In this document: positions 1 through 7,574 of the stretch, piece by piece | Layout: the number at the start of each line of letters is the position of its first letter | Position numbering within the stretch: the stretch's first letter is position 1 | From: Pseudomonadota bacterium | GTDB lineage: Bacteria; Pseudomonadota; Gammaproteobacteria; Xanthomonadales; Xanthomonadaceae | Assembly (NCBI GenBank): GCA_023425225.1 | Contig: JAFADB010000258.1 | Coordinates: 1-7,915 of the forward strand | Length of the DNA stretch: 7,915 nucleotides | Direction: 5' to 3' | Program-made: the position numbers and the translations under genes | Notes under the pieces: generated by a model | Told to the model about the DNA's origin: nothing | Database searches by the model: none | What the model saw: the letters and a program-made list of their open reading frames with translations, nothing else

Positions 1-958
<958 letters not shown>

Positions 959-1120
959 GCAGTGACTCCTTTTGCGAATGGCTTGCAGTGGCCGGGGCGG
1001 GCCTGCTGGCGTTTGCCGGGAGCGTCTGTCCCCTGGCCCCGTCCAGTATGCGGGATGGCAGGCATGGCAAAGATCCGCGGCGCAGGACGCAAGGTTACAT
1101 GGCTGTATGTAGTGCCGATG

Positions 1121-2023
1121 TCACGGCTTGTTGCGCCACTGGCTCATCAGCATCTGCAGGAAGCGCTCGGCGCTGGGCGAGAGCATGGCGCCGCGCCGGC
1201 GGACGATGCCGATGGTGCGCGAGACCACCGGGTTGCCGATGGGGCGGGTGACCAGGATCGGGTGGTCGCCGTCGGGCGTGGCCATCCGGGGCAGCACCGA
1301 GACGCCGATGCCGGCCTCGACCATGCCGAGCGAGGTCGACAGGTGGGTCACCTCGTAGTGCCAGCTCAGCTTGAGGTTCTCGCGGGCCAGCGCGCCGTCG
1401 AGCAGGGTGCGGTTGCCGCTGGTGCGGTGCACGGTGATCAGCTGGTGGCGGGCCAGGTCCGACCATTCGATCCTGCGCTTCTTCGCCAGCGGATGGTCGC
1501 GGCGGCAGGCCAGCACGAAGGGGTCCTCGGCCAGCACGTCGAAATCCAGGTTGGGGTCGTTGGCGCCCATGAAGTTGATGCCGAACTCGACTTCGCCGCG
1601 CTCGACCGCCTGCAGGCCCTCGGTGGCGGGGATGTCGAGGATGCGGAAGCGCACGTTCGGGAACGCCTCGTGGAAGCGCGCCATCACGCTGGGCAGGAAG
1701 TAGAACGCCGCGGTCGGCAGGCAGGCGATGGTGATCTGCGCGCCGCGCGTGTCGTCCTGCCCGCGCAGGGAGAACAGCGAACCGTCGAACTCCTCGAGCA
1801 TGCGCCGCACCAGCGGCAGCAGGTTCTCGCCGACGGCGGTGGTGGCGACGCTGCGGGTGGTGCGCTCCAGCAAGGGCGAACCCACCGCCTGCTCCAGCTT
1901 CTGTATGCGCCGGCTCAGGGCCGGTTGGGAGACGTGCAGCGCTTCGGCGGCGCGATGGAAGCTGCGCGTCTCGGCGACGAGCAGGAAGGCACGCAGATCG
2001 AGGATTTCGCAATTGATGCTCAT
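1121..2023 (-). CDS. LysR-family transcriptional regulator, divergent from the isomerase/transporter cluster
   Basis: This 300-residue protein has the usual LysR length and two-domain layout. A winged helix-turn-helix occupies about residues 7-66, with AETRSFHRAAEALHVSQPALSRRI as the HTH and the LEQAVGSPLLERTTR wing. An effector-binding domain follows from about 93 to 295, beginning GAQITIACLPTAAF and including the family-typical LVITVH-like and GIGVSVLP segments. Such regulators normally activate a divergent operon on binding a small-molecule inducer and repress their own gene; the arrangement here fits, with 108 bp between start codons. The effector cannot be deduced. The start was chosen because the HTH begins within 10 residues of it, but there is no good Shine-Dalgarno sequence upstream. 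A T-N11-A dyad overlaps the start codon (see 2012-2034). The stop lies 162 bp upstream of acnA in the same orientation, so read-through into acnA is possible. Confidence 0.93.
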   Translation of the reverse strand: MSINCEILDLRAFLLVAETRSFHRAAEALHVSQPALSRRIQKLEQAVGSPLLERTTRSVATTAVGENLLPLVRRMLEEFDGSLFSLRGQDDTRGAQITIACLPTAAFYFLPSVMARFHEAFPNVRFRILDIPATEGLQAVERGEVEFGINFMGANDPNLDFDVLAEDPFVLACRRDHPLAKKRRIEWSDLARHQLITVHRTSGNRTLLDGALARENLKLSWHYEVTHLSTSLGMVEAGIGVSVLPRMATPDGDHPILVTRPIGNPVVSRTIGIVRRRGAMLSPSAERFLQMLMSQWRNKP

Positions 2024-2034
2024 AACGTATCAAT
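2012..2034. promoter_or_regulatory. Candidate LysR-type binding site (ATTGAT-N11-ATCAAT) over the lysR start codon
   Basis: A perfect 6-bp dyad, ATTGAT at 2012-2017 and ATCAAT at 2029-2034, has an 11-base spacer. It therefore satisfies the T-N11-A rule for LysR-family sites. It is centred at 2023, the first base of the lysR start codon, which would suit autorepression. Two further ATCAAT copies lie at 2059-2064 and 2115-2120 in the same intergenic region. The left arm is inside the coding sequence, so part of the match may be forced by codons for Ile-Asn. This is an inference from pattern only. Confidence 0.4.
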
Positions 2035-2077
2035 GAGGAAAAAATAAGCAATTCACAGATCAATCGTGTCCATGCCA

Positions 2078-2110
2078 GTATCGGATCACACAAGGATATT
2101 CATCCGATAC
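2078..2110. promoter_or_regulatory. Inverted repeat in the divergent promoter region (operator or leader hairpin)
   Basis: GTATCGGAT at 2078-2086 is matched by its exact complement ATCCGATAC at 2102-2110, with a 15-base spacer. It is the strongest dyad in the lysR/isomerase intergenic region and ends 21 bases before the isomerase ATG. It may be a regulator site, for the LysR protein or another factor, or a 9-bp stem in the leader RNA. The spacer is longer than in a standard 15-bp LysR box. No confident -35/-10 pair could be assigned on either strand here. Confidence 0.5.
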
Positions 2111-2131
2111 AAGCATCAATCTAGCACACGT

Positions 2132-3238
2132 ATGTCCAACGATCTGCTCAGCCTCCCGTGCGTGCTCATGCGCGGGGGAACCTCCAAGGGGCCGTTCTTC
2201 CTGGCGTCCGACCTGCCGGCCGACCCGGAGGCGCGCGACCGGTTGCTGCTGGAGGTGATGGGGTCCGGCCATCCGCTGCAGATCGACGGCATCGGCGGCG
2301 GCCATCCGCTGACCAGCAAGGTGGCGATCGTCGATCGCGCCAGCCGCGCCGATGCCGACGTCGACTACCTGTTCGCCCAGGTCTGGGTGGAACGGCAGGT
2401 CGTGGACACCACGCCCAACTGCGGCAACATGCTGGCGGCGGTCGGCCCGTACGCGATCGAGCGCGGGTTGGTGCAGGCGCGGCATCCGCGCACCGAGGTG
2501 CGCATCCACAACGTCAACACCGGCAAGCTGATCGTGGCCACGGTGGAAACGCCGCACGGCCGCGTGGCCTACCGCGGCGACACCCGCATCGCCGGTGCGC
2601 CGGGCACGGCCGCACCGGTGCACCTGGCCTTCCTCGATGCGGCCGGCGCGCTCACGGGACGGTTGCTGCCCAGCGGCCGCGCGGTGGACGAGATCGACGG
2701 CGTGCAGGCCAGCCTGGTGGACTGCGCGATGCCGATGATGCTGGTGCGCGCGGCCGACCTGGGCGTGCCCGCCGATGCGGCACCGGAGGCGCTGAACGCC
2801 GACAGCGCGCTGCTGGCGCGGCTGGAGCGCATGCGCGTGGAGGCCGGGGCCCGCATGGGCATCGCCGATGCCGGCGGCAAGGTGGTGCCCAAGCCGGTGC
2901 TGCTTTCCGAGCCGCGGCAAGGCGGGCATCTCCAGGTGCGCTACTTCATGCCGCATCGCTGCCACACGGCCCTGGCGATCACCGGGGCGGTCGGCCTGGC
3001 CACCGCCGCGGTCACGCCGGGCACGCTGGCCCACACTTTCGTCGGGTGCCTGCCGTTGCCCGGTAGCGTTACGCTCGAACATCCGAGCGGTGCCCTGGAA
3101 GTCGGCCTGAGCCGCGGTGCGGAGAACGCGCCGGTGGTCGCCAGCGTGGTGCGCACCGCCCGCCGCCTGTTCGAGGGGCGCGTGTTCGCCACCTCGCCCG
3201 TTTCCGCCGAAGCCCGCCAATGGACGTCCGCGGCATGA
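2132..3238 (+). CDS. PrpF-family isomerase, 4-oxalomesaconate tautomerase-like (YbhH/GalD type)
   Basis: The 368-residue product is full length for the PrpF family, whose members shift double bonds or cis/trans geometry in unsaturated acids: 2-methylaconitate isomerase PrpF and 4-oxalomesaconate tautomerase GalD. It opens with LPCVLMRGGTSKG (8-20). It then has GGGHPLTSKVAI with Lys63 and TTPNCGNM with Cys97; these have the same 34-residue spacing as the essential Lys73 and Cys107 reported for Shewanella PrpF. Later blocks are FMPHRCHTALAITGA (about 272-286) and EHPSGALEVGLS. From memory, overall wording is closest to E. coli YbhH, whose substrate is unsettled. Starts at 2066 (GTG) or 2072 (ATG) would add residues unlike the family and would run through the inverted repeat, so 2132 is preferred, although it lacks a Shine-Dalgarno sequence. 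It is the first gene of the plus-strand cluster. The family call is firm; the substrate is not. Confidence 0.92.
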   Translation: MSNDLLSLPCVLMRGGTSKGPFFLASDLPADPEARDRLLLEVMGSGHPLQIDGIGGGHPLTSKVAIVDRASRADADVDYLFAQVWVERQVVDTTPNCGNMLAAVGPYAIERGLVQARHPRTEVRIHNVNTGKLIVATVETPHGRVAYRGDTRIAGAPGTAAPVHLAFLDAAGALTGRLLPSGRAVDEIDGVQASLVDCAMPMMLVRAADLGVPADAAPEALNADSALLARLERMRVEAGARMGIADAGGKVVPKPVLLSEPRQGGHLQVRYFMPHRCHTALAITGAVGLATAAVTPGTLAHTFVGCLPLPGSVTLEHPSGALEVGLSRGAENAPVVASVVRTARRLFEGRVFATSPVSAEARQWTSAA

Positions 3239-3245
3239 CCTGAAC

Positions 3246-3279
3246 CGGCCGGCCCGCGCATGGCTGCGCGAGCCGGCCG
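3246..3279 (+). other. GC-rich hairpin between the isomerase and the transporter genes
   Basis: Arms 3246-3260 and 3265-3279 pair over 15 positions with a single mismatch (C3254 with A3271) and a TGGC loop. The hairpin starts eight bases after the isomerase stop and ends 31 bases before the next ATG. No T-run follows, so a standard intrinsic terminator is unlikely. It may stabilise the isomerase mRNA end or partly attenuate transcription into the transporter genes. Confidence 0.6.
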
Positions 3280-3310
3280 TCCACAACGCTCCACATCCTG
3301 GGAGGGATAG

Positions 3311-4357
3311 ATGTACAAGCAGTTCTTCACCGCCATGCTGGCCGCGGCCAGCCTGTTGCTTGCCGGTTGCGGCAAGGAGGGCGCAGCGGCCGGCGGCGCC
3401 TCCGATGCACCGGTGCGCATCAGCGTCGGTTCCTACAATCTCAACAATCTCCCGTTCTTCATCGCCGACGCCAACGGTTATTTCGAGCAGGTCGGCCTGA
3501 AGGTACGCACCGAGAACTTCGCCCAGGGCGGCTCGAAGGTGCTGCAGGCGCTGGTGGCCAACTCCACGGACGTGGCGGTGGGCTTCTACGACCACACCAT
3601 CCAGATGCAGGCCAAGCACAAGGACGTGACCGCGTTCGTGCTGCTCTCGCGCAATTCCGGGTTGGTGCTGGCCGGGCGCGAGAACACGAGCTTCGATCCC
3701 AAGCGGCCGGAGACGATCAAGGGGCTGAAGGTGGGCATCACCGCGCCGGGCTCGTCGTCGGACTTCTTCGTGCGCCACTACCTGGCCCGGCACGACATCC
3801 CCGAGGACAGCGTGTCGCTGATCGGCGTCGGCTCGGGCGCCGCGGCGGTGGCGGCGCTGGAGCAGGGCAAGATCGACCTGCTGGTGAACTACGACCCCGC
3901 CGCCACGCTGATCACCGAGCGCAAGGTCGGCAAGATCCTGATCGACGCGCGCAGCGACGAAGGCGCCCGCGAGGTCTACGGCGGGCTGTACCCGACCTCG
4001 GTGATGTACGCCAACCGCAGCTTCCTGGAAAAGCGCCCGGACGCGGCCGAGAAGATCGCGCGCGCCGAACAGATGGCGCTGCGCTTCATCGCCGAGCACA
4101 GCGCCAAGGAAATCGTCGACGCCTTGCCCGACGCGTACGTGTCCGGCGACCGCGCGACCTATGCCCAGGCGGTCGAGAACGCCCGCGCCATCTTCACCAC
4201 CGACGGCCGTTTCGACCCCGAGGACCTGAAGATCCCGCTGGCCGTGCTGCGCGAGTTCAATGCCGACGTGGCCAATGCGGACATCGACCTTTCCAAGACC
4301 TACACCAACGCCTTCGTCGAGCGCGCCAGCGCCGCGGCGACGGCCGCCAAACAGTAA
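3311..4357 (+). CDS. ABC transporter solute-binding lipoprotein, NMT1/TauA/SsuA class
   Basis: This 348-residue protein captures the substrate for the importer encoded by the next two genes. Residues 1-20 form a lipoprotein signal, with a hydrophobic stretch then L17-A-G-C20, so Cys20 would be lipidated. An Ala/Gly linker leads into an NMT1-type type-2 periplasmic binding fold from about 34: RISVGSYNLNNLPFFIADANGYFEQVGL is the hallmark opening, and LKVGITAPGSSSDFFVRHYL and GKIDLLVNYDPAA mark the later lobe. Relatives bind sulfonates, nitrate, pyrimidine precursors or aromatic and other carboxylates, so the ligand is open. Glycine at +2 after the lipidated cysteine does not give the Asp-type inner-membrane retention signal, so the anchor may be the outer membrane. 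A GGGAGG ribosome site (3300-3305) precedes the ATG. The ATPase gene starts 13 bases after the stop. Confidence 0.92.
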   Translation: MYKQFFTAMLAAASLLLAGCGKEGAAAGGASDAPVRISVGSYNLNNLPFFIADANGYFEQVGLKVRTENFAQGGSKVLQALVANSTDVAVGFYDHTIQMQAKHKDVTAFVLLSRNSGLVLAGRENTSFDPKRPETIKGLKVGITAPGSSSDFFVRHYLARHDIPEDSVSLIGVGSGAAAVAALEQGKIDLLVNYDPAATLITERKVGKILIDARSDEGAREVYGGLYPTSVMYANRSFLEKRPDAAEKIARAEQMALRFIAEHSAKEIVDALPDAYVSGDRATYAQAVENARAIFTTDGRFDPEDLKIPLAVLREFNADVANADIDLSKTYTNAFVERASAAATAAKQ

Positions 4358-4370
4358 GCGGAGGAAACCC

Positions 4371-5204
4371 ATGGCACTCAATGCCAACGTGCGGCGCCTC
4401 GACATCGCGCCGCCCACGGCCGCGGCGCAAGTCATGGTCGCCATCAACCGGGTGACGATGTCGTTCGGCAACTTCACCGCGGTGCGCGACGTGGACATCC
4501 AGGTCGGCGACGGCGAATTCCTGGCCGTGGTCGGCCCGACCGGGTGCGGCAAGAGCACCATCCTCAATGCCGTGGCCGGCCTGCTCAAGCCGGCGTCCGG
4601 CGACATCGCCATCGATGGCCGCCGGGTGCAGGGCGTGCAGGAGTCGGTGGGCTACCTGTTCCAGCAGGATGCGCTGCTGCCGTGGAAGACCGCGCTGCAG
4701 AACGTCGAACTGGGCCTGCGCTTCCGGGGCGTGGCCCAGGCCGAGCGCGAGCAGCGGGCGAAGGCCTGGCTGGCCAAGGTCGGCCTGGCCGGCTTCGAGC
4801 ACCGCTACCCGCACCAGCTCTCCGGCGGCCAGCGCAAGCGCGTGCAGATGGCGCAGGCGCTGATCGTCGAGCCGAAGGTGATCCTGATGGACGAGCCGTT
4901 CTCGGCGCTGGACATCCATACCCGCCACCTGATGCAGAACGAACTGCTGCGGCTGTGGCAGGAGGACCGGCGCTCGGTGATCCTGATCACCCACGACCTG
5001 GAGGAGGCGATAGCGCTGGGCGACCGCGTGGTGGTGCTGTCCGCCGGCCCGGCCAGCCGGGTGGTGCGCAGCTTCGAGGTGGACCTGGAAAGGCCGCGCA
5101 ACGTCGCCGAGATCAAGCTCGACGACCGTTTCACCGATCTGTACCGCGACATCTGGGCCTGCCTGCGCGGCGAAGTGGAGAAGAGTTATGCACGCCAAGA
5201 CTGA
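4371..5204 (+). CDS. ABC transporter ATP-binding protein, SsuB/TauB/NrtD class
   Basis: The 277-residue cytoplasmic ATPase powers the importer. All motifs are intact: Walker A GPTGCGKST at 55-63, Q-loop in LFQQD at 96-100, the ALLPWKTALQNV segment typical of the sulfonate/nitrate/taurine group, signature LSGGQRKR at 150-157, Walker B VILMDEPF at 170-177, D-loop SALD at 178-181, and the switch histidine H208 in ITHDLEEA. About 25 extra residues precede the first core strand. The ATG at 4371 was chosen because GGAGG (4360-4364) sits six bases upstream; longer readings would run into the preceding gene. The 3' end overlaps the permease start by 17 bases, which suggests translational coupling. 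Confidence 0.95.
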   Translation: MALNANVRRLDIAPPTAAAQVMVAINRVTMSFGNFTAVRDVDIQVGDGEFLAVVGPTGCGKSTILNAVAGLLKPASGDIAIDGRRVQGVQESVGYLFQQDALLPWKTALQNVELGLRFRGVAQAEREQRAKAWLAKVGLAGFEHRYPHQLSGGQRKRVQMAQALIVEPKVILMDEPFSALDIHTRHLMQNELLRLWQEDRRSVILITHDLEEAIALGDRVVVLSAGPASRVVRSFEVDLERPRNVAEIKLDDRFTDLYRDIWACLRGEVEKSYARQD

Positions 5205-5964
5205 CAAGTTCATCCAGGCCGCCCTGGTGGTGGCCATCTTCGGAGGGTGGCAGGCCGGCATCGCGCTGGGCTGGATCGATCCGTTCTTCTTCCCGGCGCC
5301 GCTGGACATCGTCCGGCAGATGTACGCGTGGCTGTCGGATACCTCGTTCTACCAGCACGTCTACATCACCCTGACCGAGACCGCGCTCGGCTACATCATC
5401 GGCACCGCGCTGGGCGTGGCCGGCGGCGTCTGGCTCGGCCTGAGCCGGCGTTCGGCGCGCATCCTCGACCCGTTCATCAAGGGCTTCAACGCGATCCCGC
5501 GCGTGGTGCTGGCGCCGATCTTCGTGCTGTGGCTCGGCCTGGGCCTGTGGTCCAAGGTCGCGCTGGCGGTGACGCTGGTGTTCTTCACCACCTTCTTCAA
5601 TGCGATGCAGGGCGTGCGCGAGGTCAACCCGGTGGTGCTCGCCAACGCGCGCATCCTCGGCGCCAGCCGCGGCGACCTGCTGCGCCACGTGTACTTCCCC
5701 GCGGCGGCGAGCTGGATCCTGTCGTCGCTGCGCACCTCGGTGGGCTTCGCCGTGGTCGGCGCGATCATCGGCGAATACCTGGGCGCCTCGGCGGGCCTGG
5801 GCTACCTGATCGCACAGGCCGAAGGCAACTTCAATGCCGTGGGCGTGTTCGCCGGCATCATCATCCTGGCGGCCTTCGTGCTGGTCATCGACTGGGTGCT
5901 GGACCTGGTCGAGAACCGCCTCATCACCTGGCGCCCGAACAGCCAGGCCCAGGCGACCAGCTGA
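5188..5964 (+). CDS. ABC transporter permease, SsuC/TauC class (BPD_transp_1)
   Basis: This 258-residue inner-membrane protein should form the homodimeric channel of the importer. Roughly six hydrophobic segments are visible, near residues 10-29, 64-86, 105-121, 123-140, 182-203 and 218-240. The cytoplasmic EAA loop that contacts the ATPase is at about 145-173 (VREVNPVVLANARILGAS, then Arg161, and the closing Phe170-Pro171). Length and wording match the taurine/sulfonate/nitrate permease group. The ATG lies inside the ATPase gene, with GGAG at 5177-5180 seven bases upstream. A 112-bp gap containing a perfect hairpin separates it from the porin. Nothing is truncated or unusual in the sequence. 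Confidence 0.94.
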   Translation: MHAKTDKFIQAALVVAIFGGWQAGIALGWIDPFFFPAPLDIVRQMYAWLSDTSFYQHVYITLTETALGYIIGTALGVAGGVWLGLSRRSARILDPFIKGFNAIPRVVLAPIFVLWLGLGLWSKVALAVTLVFFTTFFNAMQGVREVNPVVLANARILGASRGDLLRHVYFPAAASWILSSLRTSVGFAVVGAIIGEYLGASAGLGYLIAQAEGNFNAVGVFAGIIILAAFVLVIDWVLDLVENRLITWRPNSQAQATS

Positions 5965-5976
5965 GCCTGGCATGAG

Positions 5977-6005
5977 CCGCGCCGCCGGGTGGTCCGGCGG
6001 CGCGG
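5977..6005 (+). other. Perfect 12-bp GC hairpin between permease and porin genes
   Basis: CCGCGCCGCCGG at 5977-5988 and its exact complement at 5994-6005 flank a GTGGT loop. It begins 12 bases after the permease stop. The following bases (TCCCGTCC) give no U-tract, so it is not a textbook terminator. It could protect the upstream ABC mRNA or mark an RNA processing point that sets the porin level apart from the importer. Confidence 0.6.
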
Positions 6006-6045
6006 TCCCGTCCGCACTTCCCGTACACCACCAGGGCCAGCGCCA

Positions 6046-6065
6046 GGCCAGGGAGCCGGCTGGCC
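6046..6065 (+). other. Small inverted repeat directly before the porin ribosome-binding site
   Basis: GGCCAG (6046-6051) and CTGGCC (6060-6065) can pair around an eight-base loop. The porin Shine-Dalgarno GGAG starts at the next base (6066-6069) and is left unpaired. A further GGCCAG copy at 6035-6040 could compete for the same right arm. It may influence porin translation, but six-bp GC dyads are common in DNA of this composition. Confidence 0.3.
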
Positions 6066-6076
6066 GGAGAGAACCC

Positions 6077-7534
6077 ATGAACCATCATCCCGTGCTGCCC
6101 AAGGCAGCGCTGACGGTCGCGCTCGGCCTGCTGCTGGGCAGCGCCCAGGCCGGCGCCCAGTCCATCGATTCCGGCAACGCCTCGCCTGTCGCGCCCTTGA
6201 GCCAGGCCGAACTGAGCGCCCTGATCCGGCAGCAGGCTCAACAGATCCGGCAGCTCGAGGCGCGCCTGCGCGCACTGGAAGGCGGCTCGCCCGCGGCCGC
6301 GAGCGCCGCCCCGGCCGTTCCCGCCACGGATGCGCCCGCGCTCGAAGCGCGCGTGGCCGCGCTGGAATCCGGCCAGGCCAAGGCACCGAAGGTGTCGTGG
6401 TCCAAGGGCGCGCCGGAGTTCTCCAACGCCGATGGCTCGGCGACCTTCCGCCCGCGCGGCCGCCTGTTCGTCGACGGTTCCAGCACCAGCGGCTCGTCGG
6501 CCGGCGACCGCAACCTGTCCGGCACCGAGATCCGCTCGGTGCGCCTGGGCGCGGAAGGCCGCTACGGCATCCTCGGCTGGGCGGTGGAAGGCGATTTCGC
6601 CGACAACGAGGTGGCGTGGAAATCCGTCTACGCGACGGTGGACCATCGCGCGTTCGGGCTGCCGGCGGACCTGACCATCGGCAACCGCCTCAACGACCGC
6701 GGCATCGATGGCTCCAGCAGCACCTCCAACACGCCGTTCCAGGACCGCAACGTGGTCGGCACGCTGGTGCTGCCGCAGCGCGGCCTGTTCGGCGTCGGCC
6801 TGACCGAGCGCGTGTACGGCAAGGGCTGGCATGCCAGCCTGTCGGTGGCCGGCAACGACCTCAACAATGCGGGCAGCGACAACGACAGCCTGACCTGGGC
6901 CACGCGCGCGCACTGGAATCCGCTGGCGCGCCAGGACGCCGTCGTGCACCTGGGCGCGTGGGCGTTCCACGAGGAGATCGCGGCCGGCGCCAGCGGGGTG
7001 TTGCGCAGTTCGGCCATCGCCGGCCACTTCAACGACCTGGTGAAGATCGCCCCCGGCACGCTGGCGGGCGTCGAGCGCAGCACGGCCTACGGCCTGGAGG
7101 CGGCGGGCTTCTTCGGTCCCGCCTGGGCGACGGGCGAGTGGGGCACGCGCAACCTGCGCGGCGTGGGCACCGCCGGCCGCTACGACCTCGACCACCAGGC
7201 CTGGGCGGTCTCGGCCGGTTGGTTCCTGGGCGGCGCCGTGCCGGCCTATGCGGGCAAGACCGGTACCTGGGGCAGGGTCAAGGTGAACGACCCGGTCACC
7301 GCCGGCGGGCGCGGCGCCTGGGAGCTGAAGGCGCGATACGAGGACGTGGACTACGCCGAACTGCCGACCGGCGGTACCGGCCACGCCTGGACGGTGGGCG
7401 CGAACTGGTACCTGAACGACCTGAACCGGATCATGCTGGACGTGGTCCGCTGGCAGACCGACAACCGCAGCGGCGCGGTACAGGGCCCGGACAAGGGCAC
7501 CACGGTGAATACCCGGTTCCAGGTGGCGTTCTGA
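6077..7534 (+). CDS. OprP/OprO-family outer-membrane porin
   Basis: This 485-residue protein is likely a trimeric anion-selective beta-barrel of the Porin_O_P family. Residues 1-27 form a signal peptide with probable cleavage after AQA (25) or AGA (27). A Gln/Arg/Leu-rich coiled coil (about 41-69), an Ala/Pro linker and a second short heptad stretch (87-99) follow. The barrel starts near 123 with TFRPRGRLFVDGS, then EIRSVRLGAEGRYG, AVEGDFADNEVAWKSVYATV and many alternating aromatic strands. It ends FQVAF, the terminal Phe expected for outer-membrane insertion. GGAG (6066-6069) lies seven bases before the ATG. Its place directly after the ABC genes suggests it admits the same substrate, although founding members OprP and OprO are phosphate and polyphosphate channels. 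The family call is good; specificity is inferred only from context. Confidence 0.88.
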   Translation: MNHHPVLPKAALTVALGLLLGSAQAGAQSIDSGNASPVAPLSQAELSALIRQQAQQIRQLEARLRALEGGSPAAASAAPAVPATDAPALEARVAALESGQAKAPKVSWSKGAPEFSNADGSATFRPRGRLFVDGSSTSGSSAGDRNLSGTEIRSVRLGAEGRYGILGWAVEGDFADNEVAWKSVYATVDHRAFGLPADLTIGNRLNDRGIDGSSSTSNTPFQDRNVVGTLVLPQRGLFGVGLTERVYGKGWHASLSVAGNDLNNAGSDNDSLTWATRAHWNPLARQDAVVHLGAWAFHEEIAAGASGVLRSSAIAGHFNDLVKIAPGTLAGVERSTAYGLEAAGFFGPAWATGEWGTRNLRGVGTAGRYDLDHQAWAVSAGWFLGGAVPAYAGKTGTWGRVKVNDPVTAGGRGAWELKARYEDVDYAELPTGGTGHAWTVGANWYLNDLNRIMLDVVRWQTDNRSGAVQGPDKGTTVNTRFQVAF

Positions 7535-7543
7535 CGGCCAGGC

Positions 7544-7569
7544 GTCGTCCCCGCTCGCGCGGGGACGAC
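7544..7569 (+). terminator. Perfect 11-bp hairpin after the porin, possible terminator or REP-type element
   Basis: GTCGTCCCCGC at 7544-7554 and its exact complement at 7559-7569 enclose a TCGC loop, ten bases after the porin stop. It is followed by CGTTCT rather than a T-run, so termination would be imperfect or Rho-assisted. The GTCGTCCCC/GGGGACGAC stem resembles repetitive intergenic palindromes found in many high-GC gammaproteobacteria. Only one copy is visible here, so repeat status cannot be judged from this window. Confidence 0.5.
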
Positions 7570-7574
7570 CGTTC

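Noticed and set aside
1096..1111. TACAT-N6-ATGTA dyad between lysR and acnA
   Set aside because: Five-bp arms with no associated promoter or U-tract are within chance expectation; there is not enough to call a terminator or operator.
2066..2131. Upstream starts (GTG 2066 or ATG 2072) for the isomerase
   Set aside because: They add about 20 residues not seen in the family, have no ribosome site, and would place the inverted repeat inside the coding sequence.
2060..4612. An 850-codon minus-strand open frame
   Set aside because: It covers the isomerase, the binding protein and part of the ATPase on the opposite strand, and its Arg/Ala/His-rich product has no recognisable domain. Absence of stops here is a composition effect.
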